DNA of 64,000 nt, taken from assembly GCF_030813495.1 (NCBI RefSeq), contig NZ_JAUSUI010000003.1, positions 1 to 64,000 on the forward strand. Direction: 5' to 3'. This document shows, piece by piece, positions 32,380 through 41,817 of the stretch. The translations under genes were made by a program, and so were the position numbers. The notes under the pieces are model-generated. The model worked only from the letters and a program-made list of their open reading frames with translations. It ran no database searches and was not told where the DNA came from. Every line of letters begins with the position of its first letter. Positions within the stretch are counted from its first letter, which is position 1. The stretch comes from Ancylobacter polymorphus (GTDB lineage: Bacteria > Pseudomonadota > Alphaproteobacteria > Rhizobiales > Xanthobacteraceae).

Positions 32380-33573
32380 TCAGGCGGCCCGATCGAGCAG
32401 CTTCTTGGCCCGGCCCTCGAGGTCGAGCCTTGCATCCTGGTGAGGCTTGTCGCGTGCGACCGCGGTGATGCCCTGCACGAAGTCGAAGATGCTCTCGGGC
32501 TTGCGCCCTTCCTCGGCCAGCACCGTGTCGATGATCCTGGCGGTCTCGGCCCTGGAGAAGCCCCGGTTGCGCAGGAAGTCGCTGCGGTCCTCGTCGGTGC
32601 GCGCGACGATCTTCTCCCGTGCCGCCTTGATGCCGTTGACGAAGGGCATGGGCGAGGAATTGGCAAAGCGGGTGAGTGCCGGCGCTGCCTCGTGCGCGAA
32701 GCGGGAGGCGGCGTATTTGGAGTGGCGGATGGTGATCTCCTGGAAGTCCTCGACGCCCCAGAGATTACGGTTCTGGCACACGGCACGCAGGTAGAAGCTC
32801 GCAATGCCGAGCGTCTTGGCCCCCACCTCCGAGTTCCAGCAATAGAAGCCCCGGAAATAGAGGTCCGGCGAGCCGTCGGGCAAACGCCCGGCCTCGATCG
32901 GGTTGAGATCGTCGACCAGGAACAGGAAGACGTCGCGGTCGGAGGCATAGAGCGTCGTCGTATCCTTGGTGATGTCGACACGCGGATTGTAGATGCCCGT
33001 CGACCAGTCGAGCACGCCCGGCACCTTCCAGCGCGTGTCGCCGGTGCCGTTGCCGGCGATGCGCTGCACCGCCTCGACCAGCTCGTGATCATAGATCCGG
33101 CCATAGTCGGGGCCGGTCACCGCGCGCAGCTCGACGCGGCCATTGGCGGTCTCATAGGTCTTGATCTGCTCGGCGCGGTGCGAGGTCAGGCCATACTGCA
33201 GATTGATGCCGGCCAGAGCGGCGGGAAGCTGGCGCAGATAGGCGGCCGGCGCCCCGATCTGCGCCGCGAGCTGGCCGAAGGACCAATGGTTCGGTTCGAT
33301 GGGCGCATCCGCCCCCGGCAGCACCAGTGCGAGTCGCTCGGCATTGGAGCGGCTGGCCTCCACATGGATGCGGGACGTCTCCACAAGGCGCGACCGGCTG
33401 TTATCGGCCCGGCCTCGCACCATCGCGGCCAGTTCGCCGAGCGACAAGAACCGTTCGTCATCCGGCCTCGCGAACCACTCCGACGACACGCGGCCGACCC
33501 GCTCGCCGCGCGTGACATCCACCTTGTAGCCGCCACTGGCGTCGCGACCGGCATCCAGAACCTGCATGTTCAT
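32380..33573 (-). CDS. DUF932 domain protein
   Basis: A 397-residue protein of the DUF932 (phage/plasmid-like TIGR03299-type) family. Landmarks are RTLV-like ADNSRSRLVETSRIHVEA, NHWSFGQLAAQIGAPAAYLRQLPAALAGINLQYGL, VTGPDYGRIYDHELVEAVQRI and YASDRDVFLFLVDD. The family is common on conjugative elements and has no defined function; a role in DNA handling or antirestriction has been suggested from its neighbours. Its mRNA leader matches that of the ParB-like gene. It is the last backbone gene before the arsenic island. Confidence 0.9.
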   Translation of the reverse strand: MNMQVLDAGRDASGGYKVDVTRGERVGRVSSEWFARPDDERFLSLGELAAMVRGRADNSRSRLVETSRIHVEASRSNAERLALVLPGADAPIEPNHWSFGQLAAQIGAPAAYLRQLPAALAGINLQYGLTSHRAEQIKTYETANGRVELRAVTGPDYGRIYDHELVEAVQRIAGNGTGDTRWKVPGVLDWSTGIYNPRVDITKDTTTLYASDRDVFLFLVDDLNPIEAGRLPDGSPDLYFRGFYCWNSEVGAKTLGIASFYLRAVCQNRNLWGVEDFQEITIRHSKYAASRFAHEAAPALTRFANSSPMPFVNGIKAAREKIVARTDEDRSDFLRNRGFSRAETARIIDTVLAEEGRKPESIFDFVQGITAVARDKPHQDARLDLEGRAKKLLDRAA

Positions 33574-33680
33574 GGGGATCCACCTCCATGACGGGCGCCG
33601 GAAGACACTCTCCCAGCCCTCAACCCGTCACGGAAATCCGATCCGGCCTCTCACTCTTTGGAGTATGAGGATTCCCCAGA
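33574..33680 (-). ncRNA. Structured 5' leader of the DUF932 gene (radC-motif-like)
   Basis: The leader shares AGAGTGAGAGG, CGTGACGGGTTG and GCCCGTC-N2-GGAGGTG, in the same order and at similar spacing, with the leader at 32206-32305. GACGGG (about 33630) can pair with CCCGTC (about 33593), with the ribosome-binding site directly after the stem. Loop sequences differ while the paired arms are kept, as expected for a conserved RNA structure. Confidence 0.55.
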
Positions 33681-33696
33681 GCCTGCGGAGCAGATC

Positions 33697-34536
33697 CTAA
33701 CCGAACCGTCCCGTCACATAGGCGATCGTTCGCTCATCCGCCGGCCTGCTGAACACGTCGGCCGTCGCGCCGTATTCCACCATATGGCCGAGATGCATGA
33801 AGGCGGTGTAGTCCGAAATCCGGGCGGCCTGCTGCATGTTGTGCGTGACGATAACGACCGTGTAGCGATCCCGGAATTCGTCGATCAGATCCTCAATCTT
33901 AGCCGTCGCTATAGGGTCAAGGGCCGACGTCGGCTCGTCGAGAAGCAGAACATCCGGTTCCGGTGCGAGCGCACGCGCGATGCACAGACGCTGCTGTTGC
34001 CCGCCCGAGAGGCCATAGGCTGACGTCTTCAACCGGTCCTTGACCTCGTCCCATAGAGCAGCCTGTCGCAGGGCCCTTTCGACCCGCTCGTCGAGAACCG
34101 ACCGGCTGCTGATGCCGCGGATCGTCAGGCCGGCGGCGACATTGTCATAGATGCTCTTGGGAAACGGGTTCGGCTTCTGGAACACCATGCCGATGCGCAG
34201 GCGCACCAACATCGGGTCGACATCACGCCCCACAATGTTCAGTTGCTCAGGCAGCAGCATGATCTCACCCTCGTAGCGATTGCCGGGATAGAGATCGTGC
34301 ATACGGTTGAAGCTGCGCAGGAGCGTGCTTTTTCCACATCCGGAGGGACCGATAAGGGCTGTTACCTTGGCGTTGGCGACAGGCAGCTGCACCGATTTCA
34401 GGGCATGGAAGGTGCCGTAATAGAAATCCAGATTGCGCACATCAACACGCAGGTCCGGTACCGCATTGAGGGCACGCGGAGCTACCTTGATCTGCGTGAC
34501 GAGACTGGCGGAATCGCTTGGAGAAAGCCGGGTCAC
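33697..34536 (-). CDS. pstB: Phosphate ABC transporter ATP-binding protein PstB
   Basis: A 279-residue ATPase with the PstB hallmarks [18 protein letters not shown], Walker [40 protein letters not shown], signature [16 protein letters not shown] and Walker [14 protein letters not shown]. It is the last gene of pstS-pstC-pstA-pstB. The usual phoU is absent. It overlaps pstA by ATGA. In arsenic islands a Pst system favours phosphate over arsenate when arsenate is produced by arsenite oxidation. Confidence 0.96.
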   Translation of the reverse strand: MTRLSPSDSASLVTQIKVAPRALNAVPDLRVDVRNLDFYYGTFHALKSVQLPVANAKVTALIGPSGCGKSTLLRSFNRMHDLYPGNRYEGEIMLLPEQLNIVGRDVDPMLVRLRIGMVFQKPNPFPKSIYDNVAAGLTIRGISSRSVLDERVERALRQAALWDEVKDRLKTSAYGLSGGQQQRLCIARALAPEPDVLLLDEPTSALDPIATAKIEDLIDEFRDRYTVVIVTHNMQQAARISDYTAFMHLGHMVEYGATADVFSRPADERTIAYVTGRFG

Positions 34537-35453
34537 CGCATGGCCCTTCTGAGTTTGTAGCGCAGCCAGATGGCGCCGGCGTTCATGAGCAGAGTCATCG
34601 CCAGCAGGATGAGACCCGTCGCCGCAGCGTTAACGTGAAAGCCCGCCTGCGGCCGCGAAACCCAGTTGAACATCTGGATTGGCATGACGGTAAAGGGCGA
34701 TCCGAGCCAATCGAAATTGATGAAGGGGAATTCGGGGCCCACCGGCGAAGGGGGTAGGAAGGCGATGAAGGTGAGCGCGCCGATCGTGATAATGGGGGCC
34801 GTTTCGCCGATTGCACGCGACATCCCGACGATGGCGCCGGTGAGAATGCCGGGCCGTGCCGCCGGCAGGATGTAGCCGCCCACCGTTTGCCACTTGTCGG
34901 CGCCCAGGGCGAACGCCGCCTCCCGAACCTCCTGGGGGATCGACCGCACGGCCTCGCGGGTCGCAACAATGATGATGGGCAGGATCAGCAAGGCGAGGGT
35001 CAGGCCGGCGACAAAGATGGTCTGGCCGAGGCCGAACATCTGAATGAATAGGCCGAGCGCCAGCAACCCGTAGATGATGGAGGGGACGCCAGCCAGGTTG
35101 GTGACGTTGATCTCGATCAGGTTGGTGATGAGGTTCTTGGGCGCGTATTCCTCGAGGTACAAGCCCGCAGCCACGCCGAGCGGCACGGCGAGCGCGGCGG
35201 TGACGATCATGACCAGCGCGCTGCCCACCCACGCCGACAGGATGCCGGCGTCGTTCGGGCGGCGGGAAGGAAAGCTGGTGAGGAAGTCGTAGTCGATTCG
35301 GCCGAGGCCATCGACCATGAAGTCGATGATCAGGGTCAACAGGACCAGCATGGTCAAGCTCAGCACTGACAGGCCGAGCAGCGCAAACCGCTTTTCGGAT
35401 CGGCGCGCGCTGCGGATGATCTCGGCTTCGGACAATTGGGATATGTCGGTCAT
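34533..35453 (-). CDS. pstA: Phosphate ABC transporter permease PstA
   Basis: A 306-residue permease with six membrane spans. The PstA-type segments are [48 protein letters not shown] and the EAA loop [43 protein letters not shown]. The C-terminus (RYKLRRAMR) is basic. It is the third gene of the operon. Confidence 0.95.
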   Translation of the reverse strand: MTDISQLSEAEIIRSARRSEKRFALLGLSVLSLTMLVLLTLIIDFMVDGLGRIDYDFLTSFPSRRPNDAGILSAWVGSALVMIVTAALAVPLGVAAGLYLEEYAPKNLITNLIEINVTNLAGVPSIIYGLLALGLFIQMFGLGQTIFVAGLTLALLILPIIIVATREAVRSIPQEVREAAFALGADKWQTVGGYILPAARPGILTGAIVGMSRAIGETAPIITIGALTFIAFLPPSPVGPEFPFINFDWLGSPFTVMPIQMFNWVSRPQAGFHVNAAATGLILLAMTLLMNAGAIWLRYKLRRAMR

Positions 35454-35468
35454 GTCGCGCCGGGATCC

Positions 35469-36398
35469 TCAATAGACTTCGCGGTATTTGCGCCGCAGCA
35501 CGAAGGCAATGACGTTGAAGGTGAGGGTCATCAGGAACAGCGTCAGCCCAGCAGCGAAGATCGTCAGATAGGCGATCGAGTCGTGCGGCACATCGCCAAG
35601 GCTGATCTGCACGATGTAGGCCGTGATGGTGGCGGCGCCCTCCAGGGGATTGAGCGCGATCTTCGCCTGCTGTCCCGCAGCGATCGCGACCACCATCGTC
35701 TCGCCGACCGCGCGCGACATGCCAAGCATGTAGGCGGCCGTAATGCCCGAGAGAGCTCCCGGTATAACCACCTTCACGCCGGTCTGCAGCCTCGTGTAGC
35801 CGAGCGCATAAGCGCCCTCGCGCAGCGTGTTCGGCACCGCGCGCATCGCGTCCTCGCTGACCGAGACGATGTACGGCAGGATCATGATGCCCATGACAAT
35901 GCCGGGAACCAGAAGATTGAAGCCCGCAAGGCCGGGGATGAAGGTCTGGAACAGCGGCGTCAGGAAGAGCAGAGCGAAGTAGCCGAACGCCACGGTGGGC
36001 ACGCCCGCAATGAGCTCCAGAAACGGCTTGATGATCTCCCGCAAGGCCGGCGGGGCGAATTCACTGAGATAAATGGCGAGAATCGTTCCCGCCGGAACCG
36101 CGACAAGCAGGGCGATGCCGGATGTCATCAGGGTCCCGGACACCAGCGTCATGATGCCGAAGTGTTTGTCCTGGAAGACCGGCGTCCATTGCGTGTCCGT
36201 CAGGAAGTCAAGCATCGAGACCTGAGCGAAGAAGCGCACGCTCTCGCTCACCAGGACATAGACGATACCCATGGTCACGAGCACGGAAACGAAAGCCGCG
36301 GCGAACATCATGGCGCGCATCGCCCGGTCGACCAGACGGCGGCGCGCCAGGAAGCGCGGCGAGACGAGAAGCGGCATCGGCGTGGTGGATGCGGGCAA
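35469..36398 (-). CDS. pstC: Phosphate ABC transporter permease PstC
   Basis: A 309-residue permease. Landmarks are the first span MFAAAFVSVLVTMGIVYVLV, the substrate-facing segment FLTDTQWTPVFQDKHFGIMTLVSGTLMTSGIALLVAVPAGTILAIYLSEFAPP and the EAA loop GAYALGYTRLQTGVKVVIPGALSGITAAYMLGMSRAVGETMVV. It follows pstS, with a strong hairpin between the two genes, and precedes pstA by 15 bases. Confidence 0.95.
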   Translation of the reverse strand: MPASTTPMPLLVSPRFLARRRLVDRAMRAMMFAAAFVSVLVTMGIVYVLVSESVRFFAQVSMLDFLTDTQWTPVFQDKHFGIMTLVSGTLMTSGIALLVAVPAGTILAIYLSEFAPPALREIIKPFLELIAGVPTVAFGYFALLFLTPLFQTFIPGLAGFNLLVPGIVMGIMILPYIVSVSEDAMRAVPNTLREGAYALGYTRLQTGVKVVIPGALSGITAAYMLGMSRAVGETMVVAIAAGQQAKIALNPLEGAATITAYIVQISLGDVPHDSIAYLTIFAAGLTLFLMTLTFNVIAFVLRRKYREVY

Positions 36399-36424
36399 GA
36401 CGCTGTTCCGGTAAGGTGATGAGA

Positions 36425-36453
36425 GGACCGGGAACCCGGACGGTTCCCGGTCC
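36425..36453 (-). other. Intercistronic hairpin between pstS and pstC
   Basis: GGACCGGGAACC-N5-GGTTCCCGGTCC is a perfect 12-bp stem, nine bases after the pstS stop and without a T-run. Stems of this kind commonly protect the binding-protein message and lower read-through, giving more PstS than permease. Confidence 0.6.
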
Positions 36454-36461
36454 GAGCAGCA

Positions 36462-37463
36462 TCAATAAACGAGCTTTTCCTTGAGCAGATCCTCGACCGA
36501 CACGCCGACCTTGGAGCCGGTAAAGCCGGTGCCGATCTCGCGCTTGGCGAAGCGCTCCTGGAATGCCTTGAGCGCGGCTTCGGGCAGCGGCACGTAGCCG
36601 ACTTCCTTGATCAGTTCCACGGCGTGCTTCGGGTCCTGGTAGAACTCGACGAACTTCGCGACTTCCGGCTTGGCCTCGGCCGCCTTCTTGCTCACATAGA
36701 TGAAAATCGGGCGCGACAGCGGCTGGTACTTGCCGGTGCGGGCATTTTCGACGCTCGGTTCGATCGCGGGAGCGGCGTCATTGAGCTTGATCTTGACGGC
36801 CTTGAGCTTGTCGGCGTTTTCCTCGAAATAAGCGAGGCCGAAGAAGCCCAGCGCATTTGGGTCGCCGGCCACGCCCTGCACCAGCACGTTATCGTCCTCG
36901 GAGGCCGTGAAGTCGCCGCGGCTAGAGTGTTCCTTGCCGACAATCGCGGCAGTGAAATAGTCGTAGGTGCCAGAATCCACGCCGGCCCCGTAAAGCACGA
37001 GCGGTTTGTCGGGGAAGCTGGAGCGCACCTGCTTCCAGTTGGTGATCTTGCCCTGTGCTTCGGGTTGCCAGATCGTCTTCAGTTCGGCGACCGTCATCTC
37101 CGATGCCCAGTCATTGGACGGATGAACGATCACGGTGAGCGCGTCGAGCGCTACCGGAAGCTCGATATACTCGACGCCCGCTTCCTTGCAGGCCTTCTGC
37201 TCGGCCGCCGTGATCGGGCGAGAGGCATTGGAGATGTCGGTCTCGCCGCGGCAGAATTTCTTGAAGCCGCCACCGGTTCCCGACAGGCCGACGGTCACCT
37301 TGATGTTGGGATTGGCCTTCTGGAATTCTTCGGCCATCGCTTCGGTCACCGGAAAGACCGTCGAGGACCCGTCGGCCTGGACAACGGCCTGTGCGCTGGC
37401 GGCGTGGAACGCGCCACTGACCGCGAGCAGCGCGAGCGTCCCTGCCATGGTGATTGTCTTCAT
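36462..37463 (-). CDS. pstS: Phosphate-binding protein PstS (first gene of pstSCAB)
   Basis: A 333-residue periplasmic protein with a signal peptide ([21 protein letters not shown]). The phosphate-binding loops [19 protein letters not shown] and [25 protein letters not shown] are present. It belongs to the PstS group that is clearly different from the second PstS encoded at 37944. A well-spaced GGGAG precedes the ATG. It heads a complete pst operon transcribed leftward, divergent from the second pstS. Confidence 0.95.
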   Translation of the reverse strand: MKTITMAGTLALLAVSGAFHAASAQAVVQADGSSTVFPVTEAMAEEFQKANPNIKVTVGLSGTGGGFKKFCRGETDISNASRPITAAEQKACKEAGVEYIELPVALDALTVIVHPSNDWASEMTVAELKTIWQPEAQGKITNWKQVRSSFPDKPLVLYGAGVDSGTYDYFTAAIVGKEHSSRGDFTASEDDNVLVQGVAGDPNALGFFGLAYFEENADKLKAVKIKLNDAAPAIEPSVENARTGKYQPLSRPIFIYVSKKAAEAKPEVAKFVEFYQDPKHAVELIKEVGYVPLPEAALKAFQERFAKREIGTGFTGSKVGVSVEDLLKEKLVY

Positions 37464-37943
37464 CGCTCACTCCCGTTTGAAGCTGAACCTTGGGAGATTC
37501 ACCTCCCGATACGGCGCTGTCCTAGAGTTGTTATGCTTCAATTTTGTGACGCTTACGATTTTGAACGTAATCCGATCAGTGGGAAACCAATTATTATATA
37601 AGTTTAGTGGTCGTGATTTGATGATATTTTAATGTAAATATACAATAATATGGCAAAGAGTAGGGGTTTGGTGTCATATATATCGCCAAAAGCTCGGATT
37701 TTATCTGTTCTCATGGAGTTTATATCGTCGTCAGTCCCACAGGGTGGCACGGGAAAAACCGTAATGTACGTTCGGGTGCTCCTTCGGGAGGCTGCAGAGT
37801 CTCGGAGCGTCAACCACAAATGCAAAGTGATTCTGTCGATGTCTCTCGACAAAAAGAATCTAGCGCCGCGTCACGTAAGTGTCGTACACCTCCTCTAGTT
37901 TCTTGTCGATCTGTCCCGACGGATTGATATTTGAGGTGTCGTG
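37464..37943. other. AT-rich divergent region between two pstS genes
   Basis: This 480-base stretch has no credible gene. Its part at about 37540-37720 is much richer in A+T than the surroundings (TTATTATATAAG, GATATTTTAATG) and should hold the promoters of both pstS genes. A weak Pho-box-like pair GCGTCAC-GTAA-GTGTCGT lies at 37868-37885, upstream of the rightward pstS. A sigma-54 -24-like TGGCACG at about 37745 lacks the -12 GC. Confidence 0.5.
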
Positions 37944-38960
37944 ATGACCCGTCTCCTTTCCTTCATCGTTGTGGCTTTGCTGGCCCTCACCCCAAGCGTG
38001 CGCGCTGACGAGTTGAGCGGTGCGGGCTCGACTTTCGCTTACCCAATCATCTGGAAATGGGCGGAGGCTTATCGTGGGGTCAATGGCACGCTGGTGGGTT
38101 ACCAGTCGGTTGGCTCCTCCGCGGGCGTAAACCGGATCCGTGATAAGGCCGTCGATTTTGGCGCCTCTGACAAACCGCTGAAGCCCGAGGAGCTCGAGCG
38201 CCTAGGCCTCGGTCAGTTTCCGATCGTGTTCGGCGGTGTGGTGCCAGTCGTGAATCTTCCCGGAGTTTCGCCGGGCGCCATTCGCTTCACGGGAGGTGTT
38301 CTGGCGGACATCTATATGGGAAAGATCACCAAATGGTCGGATCCCGCGCTGAAGGCCCTCAACCCCGACCTTGATCTCCCTGACAGTTTGATTGCCGTGA
38401 TCCATCGTTCGGATGGCTCAGGCACGACCTTCAACTTTGTGTCCTATCTCTCAAAAGCGAGTCCGGAATGGAAGCAGACGCTGGGCGAGGGAAGTGCGGT
38501 TGCCTGGCCGGTCGGCAGTGGCGCAAGGGGAAATGAAGGGGTTGCTCTGGAAGTGCAGAGGACGCCGAATGCGATCGGATATGTTGAATTTACTTATGTA
38601 ACGCAAGCCAAGCTCACTTACGGTCTGGTTCAGAATCGCTCGGGCCAGTTCATTGCGCCGAGTTCTGCATCGTTTCAGGCCGCCGCCCTCGGTGTTGACT
38701 GGACGAAGGTTCGCGACTTCTATGCAACCATTAACGATTCCGCTGTGCCGGATGCCTATCCGATCGCGGCCACCACATTCATATTGATGTACAAGGCTCC
38801 GGCGAACGCCACTCGCACGCGAACGGCTCTCGGCTTTTTCGATTTTGCGCTTGGCCCCGGCAGCGCCTATGCATCGAAGCTCGGGTATGTTCCGCTGCCT
38901 GAGCCGCTCGTGCAGCAGGTGAAGACCTATTGTGCGGCGACGTTCAAGAGCGGAAGCTGA
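37944..38960 (+). CDS. Second phosphate-binding protein PstS (classical type)
   Basis: A 338-residue periplasmic protein with a signal peptide (LLSFIVVALLALTPSVRA). SGAGSTFAYPIIWKWAEAY, YQSVGSSAGVNRIRDKAVDFGASDKPL and HRSDGSGTTFNFVSYLSKASPEW are the phosphate-binding segments of the classical E. coli-like PstS. The ATG at 37944 is preferred to a GTG three bases earlier. It is encoded without its own permeases, 20 bases upstream of the ArsR-ArsC fusion, so expression may be tied to arsenic. It may feed the PstCA pair encoded opposite. Confidence 0.93.
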   Translation: MTRLLSFIVVALLALTPSVRADELSGAGSTFAYPIIWKWAEAYRGVNGTLVGYQSVGSSAGVNRIRDKAVDFGASDKPLKPEELERLGLGQFPIVFGGVVPVVNLPGVSPGAIRFTGGVLADIYMGKITKWSDPALKALNPDLDLPDSLIAVIHRSDGSGTTFNFVSYLSKASPEWKQTLGEGSAVAWPVGSGARGNEGVALEVQRTPNAIGYVEFTYVTQAKLTYGLVQNRSGQFIAPSSASFQAAALGVDWTKVRDFYATINDSAVPDAYPIAATTFILMYKAPANATRTRTALGFFDFALGPGSAYASKLGYVPLPEPLVQQVKTYCAATFKSGS

Positions 38961-38980
38961 GGCGAAAGCGGGACGTGGCG

Positions 38981-39868
38981 ATGCAAAGTCAGGCAAAGGA
39001 TGTGAAGCGGCTTCTGTCGGATGATGCCGTCGCGATATTCGAAGCGCTGGCTCAGCCGACCCGCCTCGACGCCTTCCGCCTGCTTCTGCGCTATGCCCCT
39101 TTTGGACTGAATGCAGGCGATGTAGCTCGCCTGCTGGCCGTGCCCCACAACACGATGTCGACACACCTCGCCCATTTGGAGAGGGCTGGATTGGTGGGGT
39201 CCCGCCGCGAAGGTCGATCGATCATTTACTCTGCCCGAACCGCGCGGGCGGGGTCGATTCTTGAGCTGTTCCTCAGCGAATTGCCTGCTCTGGCCGATCC
39301 AGGAGGGGGATTTCCGCGCCTTCGTCCCGGCGAGCCTATGGAGCGGTGCTATAATGTGCTGCTCGTTTGCTCGCACAACTCCGCGCGCTCGATAATGGCC
39401 GAGGCGGTGCTAAACCGGGAAGGGCGCGGGCGTTTCCGTGCCTTCTCCGCCGGCAGTGCGCCGCGCGGCACACCTCACCCAATGGCGCTCGATTTGCTGG
39501 GTTCGCTCGGCTATACGACCGACGATCTTCGTTCCAAGAGTTGGGACGAATTCGCCAGCCGTGCTGTCGAACCGATGGACTTCATCATCACCGTCTGTGA
39601 TGCCGCCGCAGGCGAAAGCTGTCCATTGTTTCCGGGGCACCCACTTACCGCGCATTGGGGGCTCGCTGACCCTGCTGCCGCTGGCGGAACGGAAACGGAA
39701 TTGCGGGCAGCGTTCATCAGCACGTACCGGCAGATCGCGGCCCGCATGTCGGCCTTCGTCAATCTGCCAATCGAGAGTCTCGATCTTGGCGGCCTCAAGT
39801 CGCGCCTCAGCGATATTTCGATCATGGAGGGGGCTACAGAGATGACGCTTGCCTCCCGCGCGGCATGA
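38981..39868 (+). CDS. ArsR-ArsC fusion: arsenic-responsive repressor joined to LMW-phosphatase-type arsenate reductase
   Basis: A 295-residue fusion. Residues 15-105 are an ArsR winged HTH (AIFEALAQPTRLDAFRLLLRYAPFGLNAGDVARLLAVPHNTMSTHLAHLERAGLV). Residues 123-275 are an LMW protein tyrosine phosphatase-like arsenate reductase (YNVLLVCSHNSARSIMAEAVLNREG, a CX5R loop; and CDAAAGESCPLFPGHPLTAHWGLADPAA). Both halves resemble the separate ArsR (43548) and ArsC (43927) encoded later in the island, in the same order. It follows pstS2 closely, which suggests one transcript. Confidence 0.92.
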   Translation: MQSQAKDVKRLLSDDAVAIFEALAQPTRLDAFRLLLRYAPFGLNAGDVARLLAVPHNTMSTHLAHLERAGLVGSRREGRSIIYSARTARAGSILELFLSELPALADPGGGFPRLRPGEPMERCYNVLLVCSHNSARSIMAEAVLNREGRGRFRAFSAGSAPRGTPHPMALDLLGSLGYTTDDLRSKSWDEFASRAVEPMDFIITVCDAAAGESCPLFPGHPLTAHWGLADPAAAGGTETELRAAFISTYRQIAARMSAFVNLPIESLDLGGLKSRLSDISIMEGATEMTLASRAA

Positions 39869-39890
39869 ACGTGACGAGTTGTGATCCTTT

Positions 39891-39908
39891 TTGTGGTCAA
39901 ACTGTCAT
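39891..39908 (+). promoter_or_regulatory. Pho-box-like repeat upstream of the phnD-like gene
   Basis: TTGTGGT-CAAA-CTGTCAT has the 7-4-7 layout of a PhoB site. The second half matches CTGTCAT fully and the first half at four of seven positions. It is 49 bases before the ATG at 39957. Confidence 0.45.
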
Positions 39909-39956
39909 AATACACAATTACTGACGTGATCAGCCAATGTTGCTCGGGAGAGATAC

Positions 39957-40931
39957 ATGTCACTGATCCGGCGTCTACTCAAAGTATCCAGCCTTTCCGT
40001 AGCGTTCGCGCTGGCGGGTCTCGGTCTTGCAAATGCCGAATTCAAGCTTGATCCGCGGTTTACCGATGCAAATGGCGACATGGTCGCGGATGCGCCGACG
40101 GATGCATCCAAGCAGATCGACCCCGACACACTCATTTTCGCTTATACGCCGGTCGAAGACCCGGCGGTCTACGCCAAGGTGTGGCAGGAATTCCTCGACC
40201 ACCTCGCCAAGACCACCGGCAAGAAGGTGCAGTTCTTTCCGGTGCAGTCCAACGCCGCCCAGCTTGAAGCGATGCGCGCCGGCCGCCTTCACGTCGCCGG
40301 CTTCAACACGGGCTCGAACCCCATCGCGGTGGCGTGCGCGGGCTTCGTGCCCTTCACCATGATGGCCTCGAAGACCGGCGCCTTCGGCTATGAGATGGAA
40401 ATCATCACCTATCCGGGCTCGGGCGTGACCAAGGTCGAGGACATCAAGGGCAAGAAGATGGCCTTTACCTCCGAGACCTCGAACTCCGGCTACAAGGCGC
40501 CGTCGGCGCTGCTGCGCACCGAATTCAAGCTTGAGGCCGGCAAGGATTTCGAGCCGGTGTTCTCCGGCAAGCACGACAACTCGATCCTCGGCGTGGCCAA
40601 CAAGGACTATCCGGCGGCGGCGATCGCCAACTCCGTGATGAAGCGCATGGTCGCCCGCGGCGTCATCAAGCCGGAGCAGGTCGTCACCATCTACAAGTCG
40701 CAGACCTTCCCGACCACCGGCTATGGTTATGTCTACAACCTCAAGCCGGAACTGGCCGCCAAGGTGAAGGAAGCGTTCAGCACGTTCAATTGGGAAGGCT
40801 CGGCTCTGCTCAAGGAGTTCCAGACCTCTGAGCCGCCGCAGGAAGCCTTCATCCCGATCACCTTCAAGGACAACTGGGCGGTGATCCGGCAGATCGATAG
40901 CGCCATGGGCGTCAGCTACGAGTGCAAGTGA
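39957..40931 (+). CDS. PhnD-type phosphonate/phosphite-binding protein
   Basis: A 324-residue periplasmic protein with a signal peptide (VSSLSVAFALAGLGLANAE). IFAYTPVEDPAVYAKVWQEFLDHLAKTTGKKVQFFPVQSNAAQLEAMRAGRLHVAGFNTG and DIKGKKMAFTSETSNSGYKAPSALLRTEF match the phosphate/phosphite/phosphonate-binding PhnD family. Binding pockets of this family take phosphonates, phosphite or phosphate; AioX of arsenite sensing is a distant relative. The next three genes form its transporter. In this island, uptake of an alternative phosphorus source under arsenate stress is a sensible role. Confidence 0.92.
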   Translation: MSLIRRLLKVSSLSVAFALAGLGLANAEFKLDPRFTDANGDMVADAPTDASKQIDPDTLIFAYTPVEDPAVYAKVWQEFLDHLAKTTGKKVQFFPVQSNAAQLEAMRAGRLHVAGFNTGSNPIAVACAGFVPFTMMASKTGAFGYEMEIITYPGSGVTKVEDIKGKKMAFTSETSNSGYKAPSALLRTEFKLEAGKDFEPVFSGKHDNSILGVANKDYPAAAIANSVMKRMVARGVIKPEQVVTIYKSQTFPTTGYGYVYNLKPELAAKVKEAFSTFNWEGSALLKEFQTSEPPQEAFIPITFKDNWAVIRQIDSAMGVSYECK

Positions 40932-40971
40932 AGGAACTGAGCTAGATTAGCGACAAACGAGGTTTGTGAGC

Positions 40972-41817
40972 ATGCTGCGACTCGAGGGCCTTTCCAAGCG
41001 CTATGCCAACGGCGACAGGGCTCTCGATCACATCGATCTGCATGTTCCCGCCGGTCAGGTCGTCGGCCTGATCGGCCCCTCGGGTGCCGGCAAATCAACG
41101 CTCATCCGCTGCGTCAACCGGCTCGTCGAGCCGAGCGAGGGCAAGATTTTCCTCGGCGACGTCGAACTCACCGCCCTGGGCCGGGCCGGCCTGCGCCAGG
41201 CCCGGCGCCGAATGGGCATGATTTTCCAGGAATACGCGCTGGTCGAGCGTCTCTCGGTGATGGAGAACGTGCTGTCCGGGCGCCTCGGCTATGTCGGCTT
41301 CTGGCGCGCCTGGTTCCGGCGCTTCCCGCAGGCGGACATCGACCGGGCCTTTGCCGTGCTCGATCGCGTGAGCCTGATGGACCATGTCGACAAGCGCGCC
41401 GACGAGCTTTCCGGCGGCCAGCGGCAGCGTGTCGGCATTGCCCGCGCGCTGGTGCAGGAGCCGGATATTCTTCTGGTGGACGAGCCGACAGCCAGCCTCG
41501 ATCCCAAGACCTCGCGGCAGATCATGCGTCTCATCGTCGAGATCTGCGCCGAGCGGAATCTCGCCGCGATCGTCAACATCCACGACGTTGCCCTCGCCCA
41601 GATGTTCGTTCAGCGGATCGTCGGCCTGCGGGCCGGCCGCGTCGTGTTCGACGGCCCGCCCGAAAGCCTCGACCCCGCCGCGCTGACGGCGATCTATGGC
41701 GAGGAAGACTGGTCCAAGACCATGACGCGGGAGGAAGAGGCCGAGGATCGCGCGCATGAGGCGGCCTCCGAGCAGTTGCGCGGCGTGCGCGCACCGCTGA
41801 TCGCGGAAGCGCTCTGA
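40972..41817 (+). CDS. PhnC-type ABC transporter ATP-binding protein
   Basis: A 281-residue ATPase (Walker [22 protein letters not shown]-loop [25 protein letters not shown], signature [17 protein letters not shown], Walker [14 protein letters not shown]). [18 protein letters not shown] is the insertion typical of PhnC. The ATG at 40972 has better spacing from the upstream AGG than the GTG at 40966. Its stop overlaps the first permease start. The C-terminal extension after about residue 245 is charged. Confidence 0.93.
   Translation: MLRLEGLSKRYANGDRALDHIDLHVPAGQVVGLIGPSGAGKSTLIRCVNRLVEPSEGKIFLGDVELTALGRAGLRQARRRMGMIFQEYALVERLSVMENVLSGRLGYVGFWRAWFRRFPQADIDRAFAVLDRVSLMDHVDKRADELSGGQRQRVGIARALVQEPDILLVDEPTASLDPKTSRQIMRLIVEICAERNLAAIVNIHDVALAQMFVQRIVGLRAGRVVFDGPPESLDPAALTAIYGEEDWSKTMTREEEAEDRAHEAASEQLRGVRAPLIAEAL

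Noticed and set aside
30343-33591. 1082-codon open frame on the plus strand opposite the ParB-like and DUF932 genes
   Set aside because: It is the antisense shadow of two genes with clear domains; high GC keeps the opposite frame open.
37741-37760. TGGCACG resembling a sigma-54 -24 element between the two pstS genes
   Set aside because: The base pair ten positions later is AC, not GC, so there is no -12 element.
37604-37898. Two opposing 82-codon frames in the pstS intergenic region
   Set aside because: They overlap each other, lie in the AT-rich promoter region, have no ribosome-binding site and match no family.
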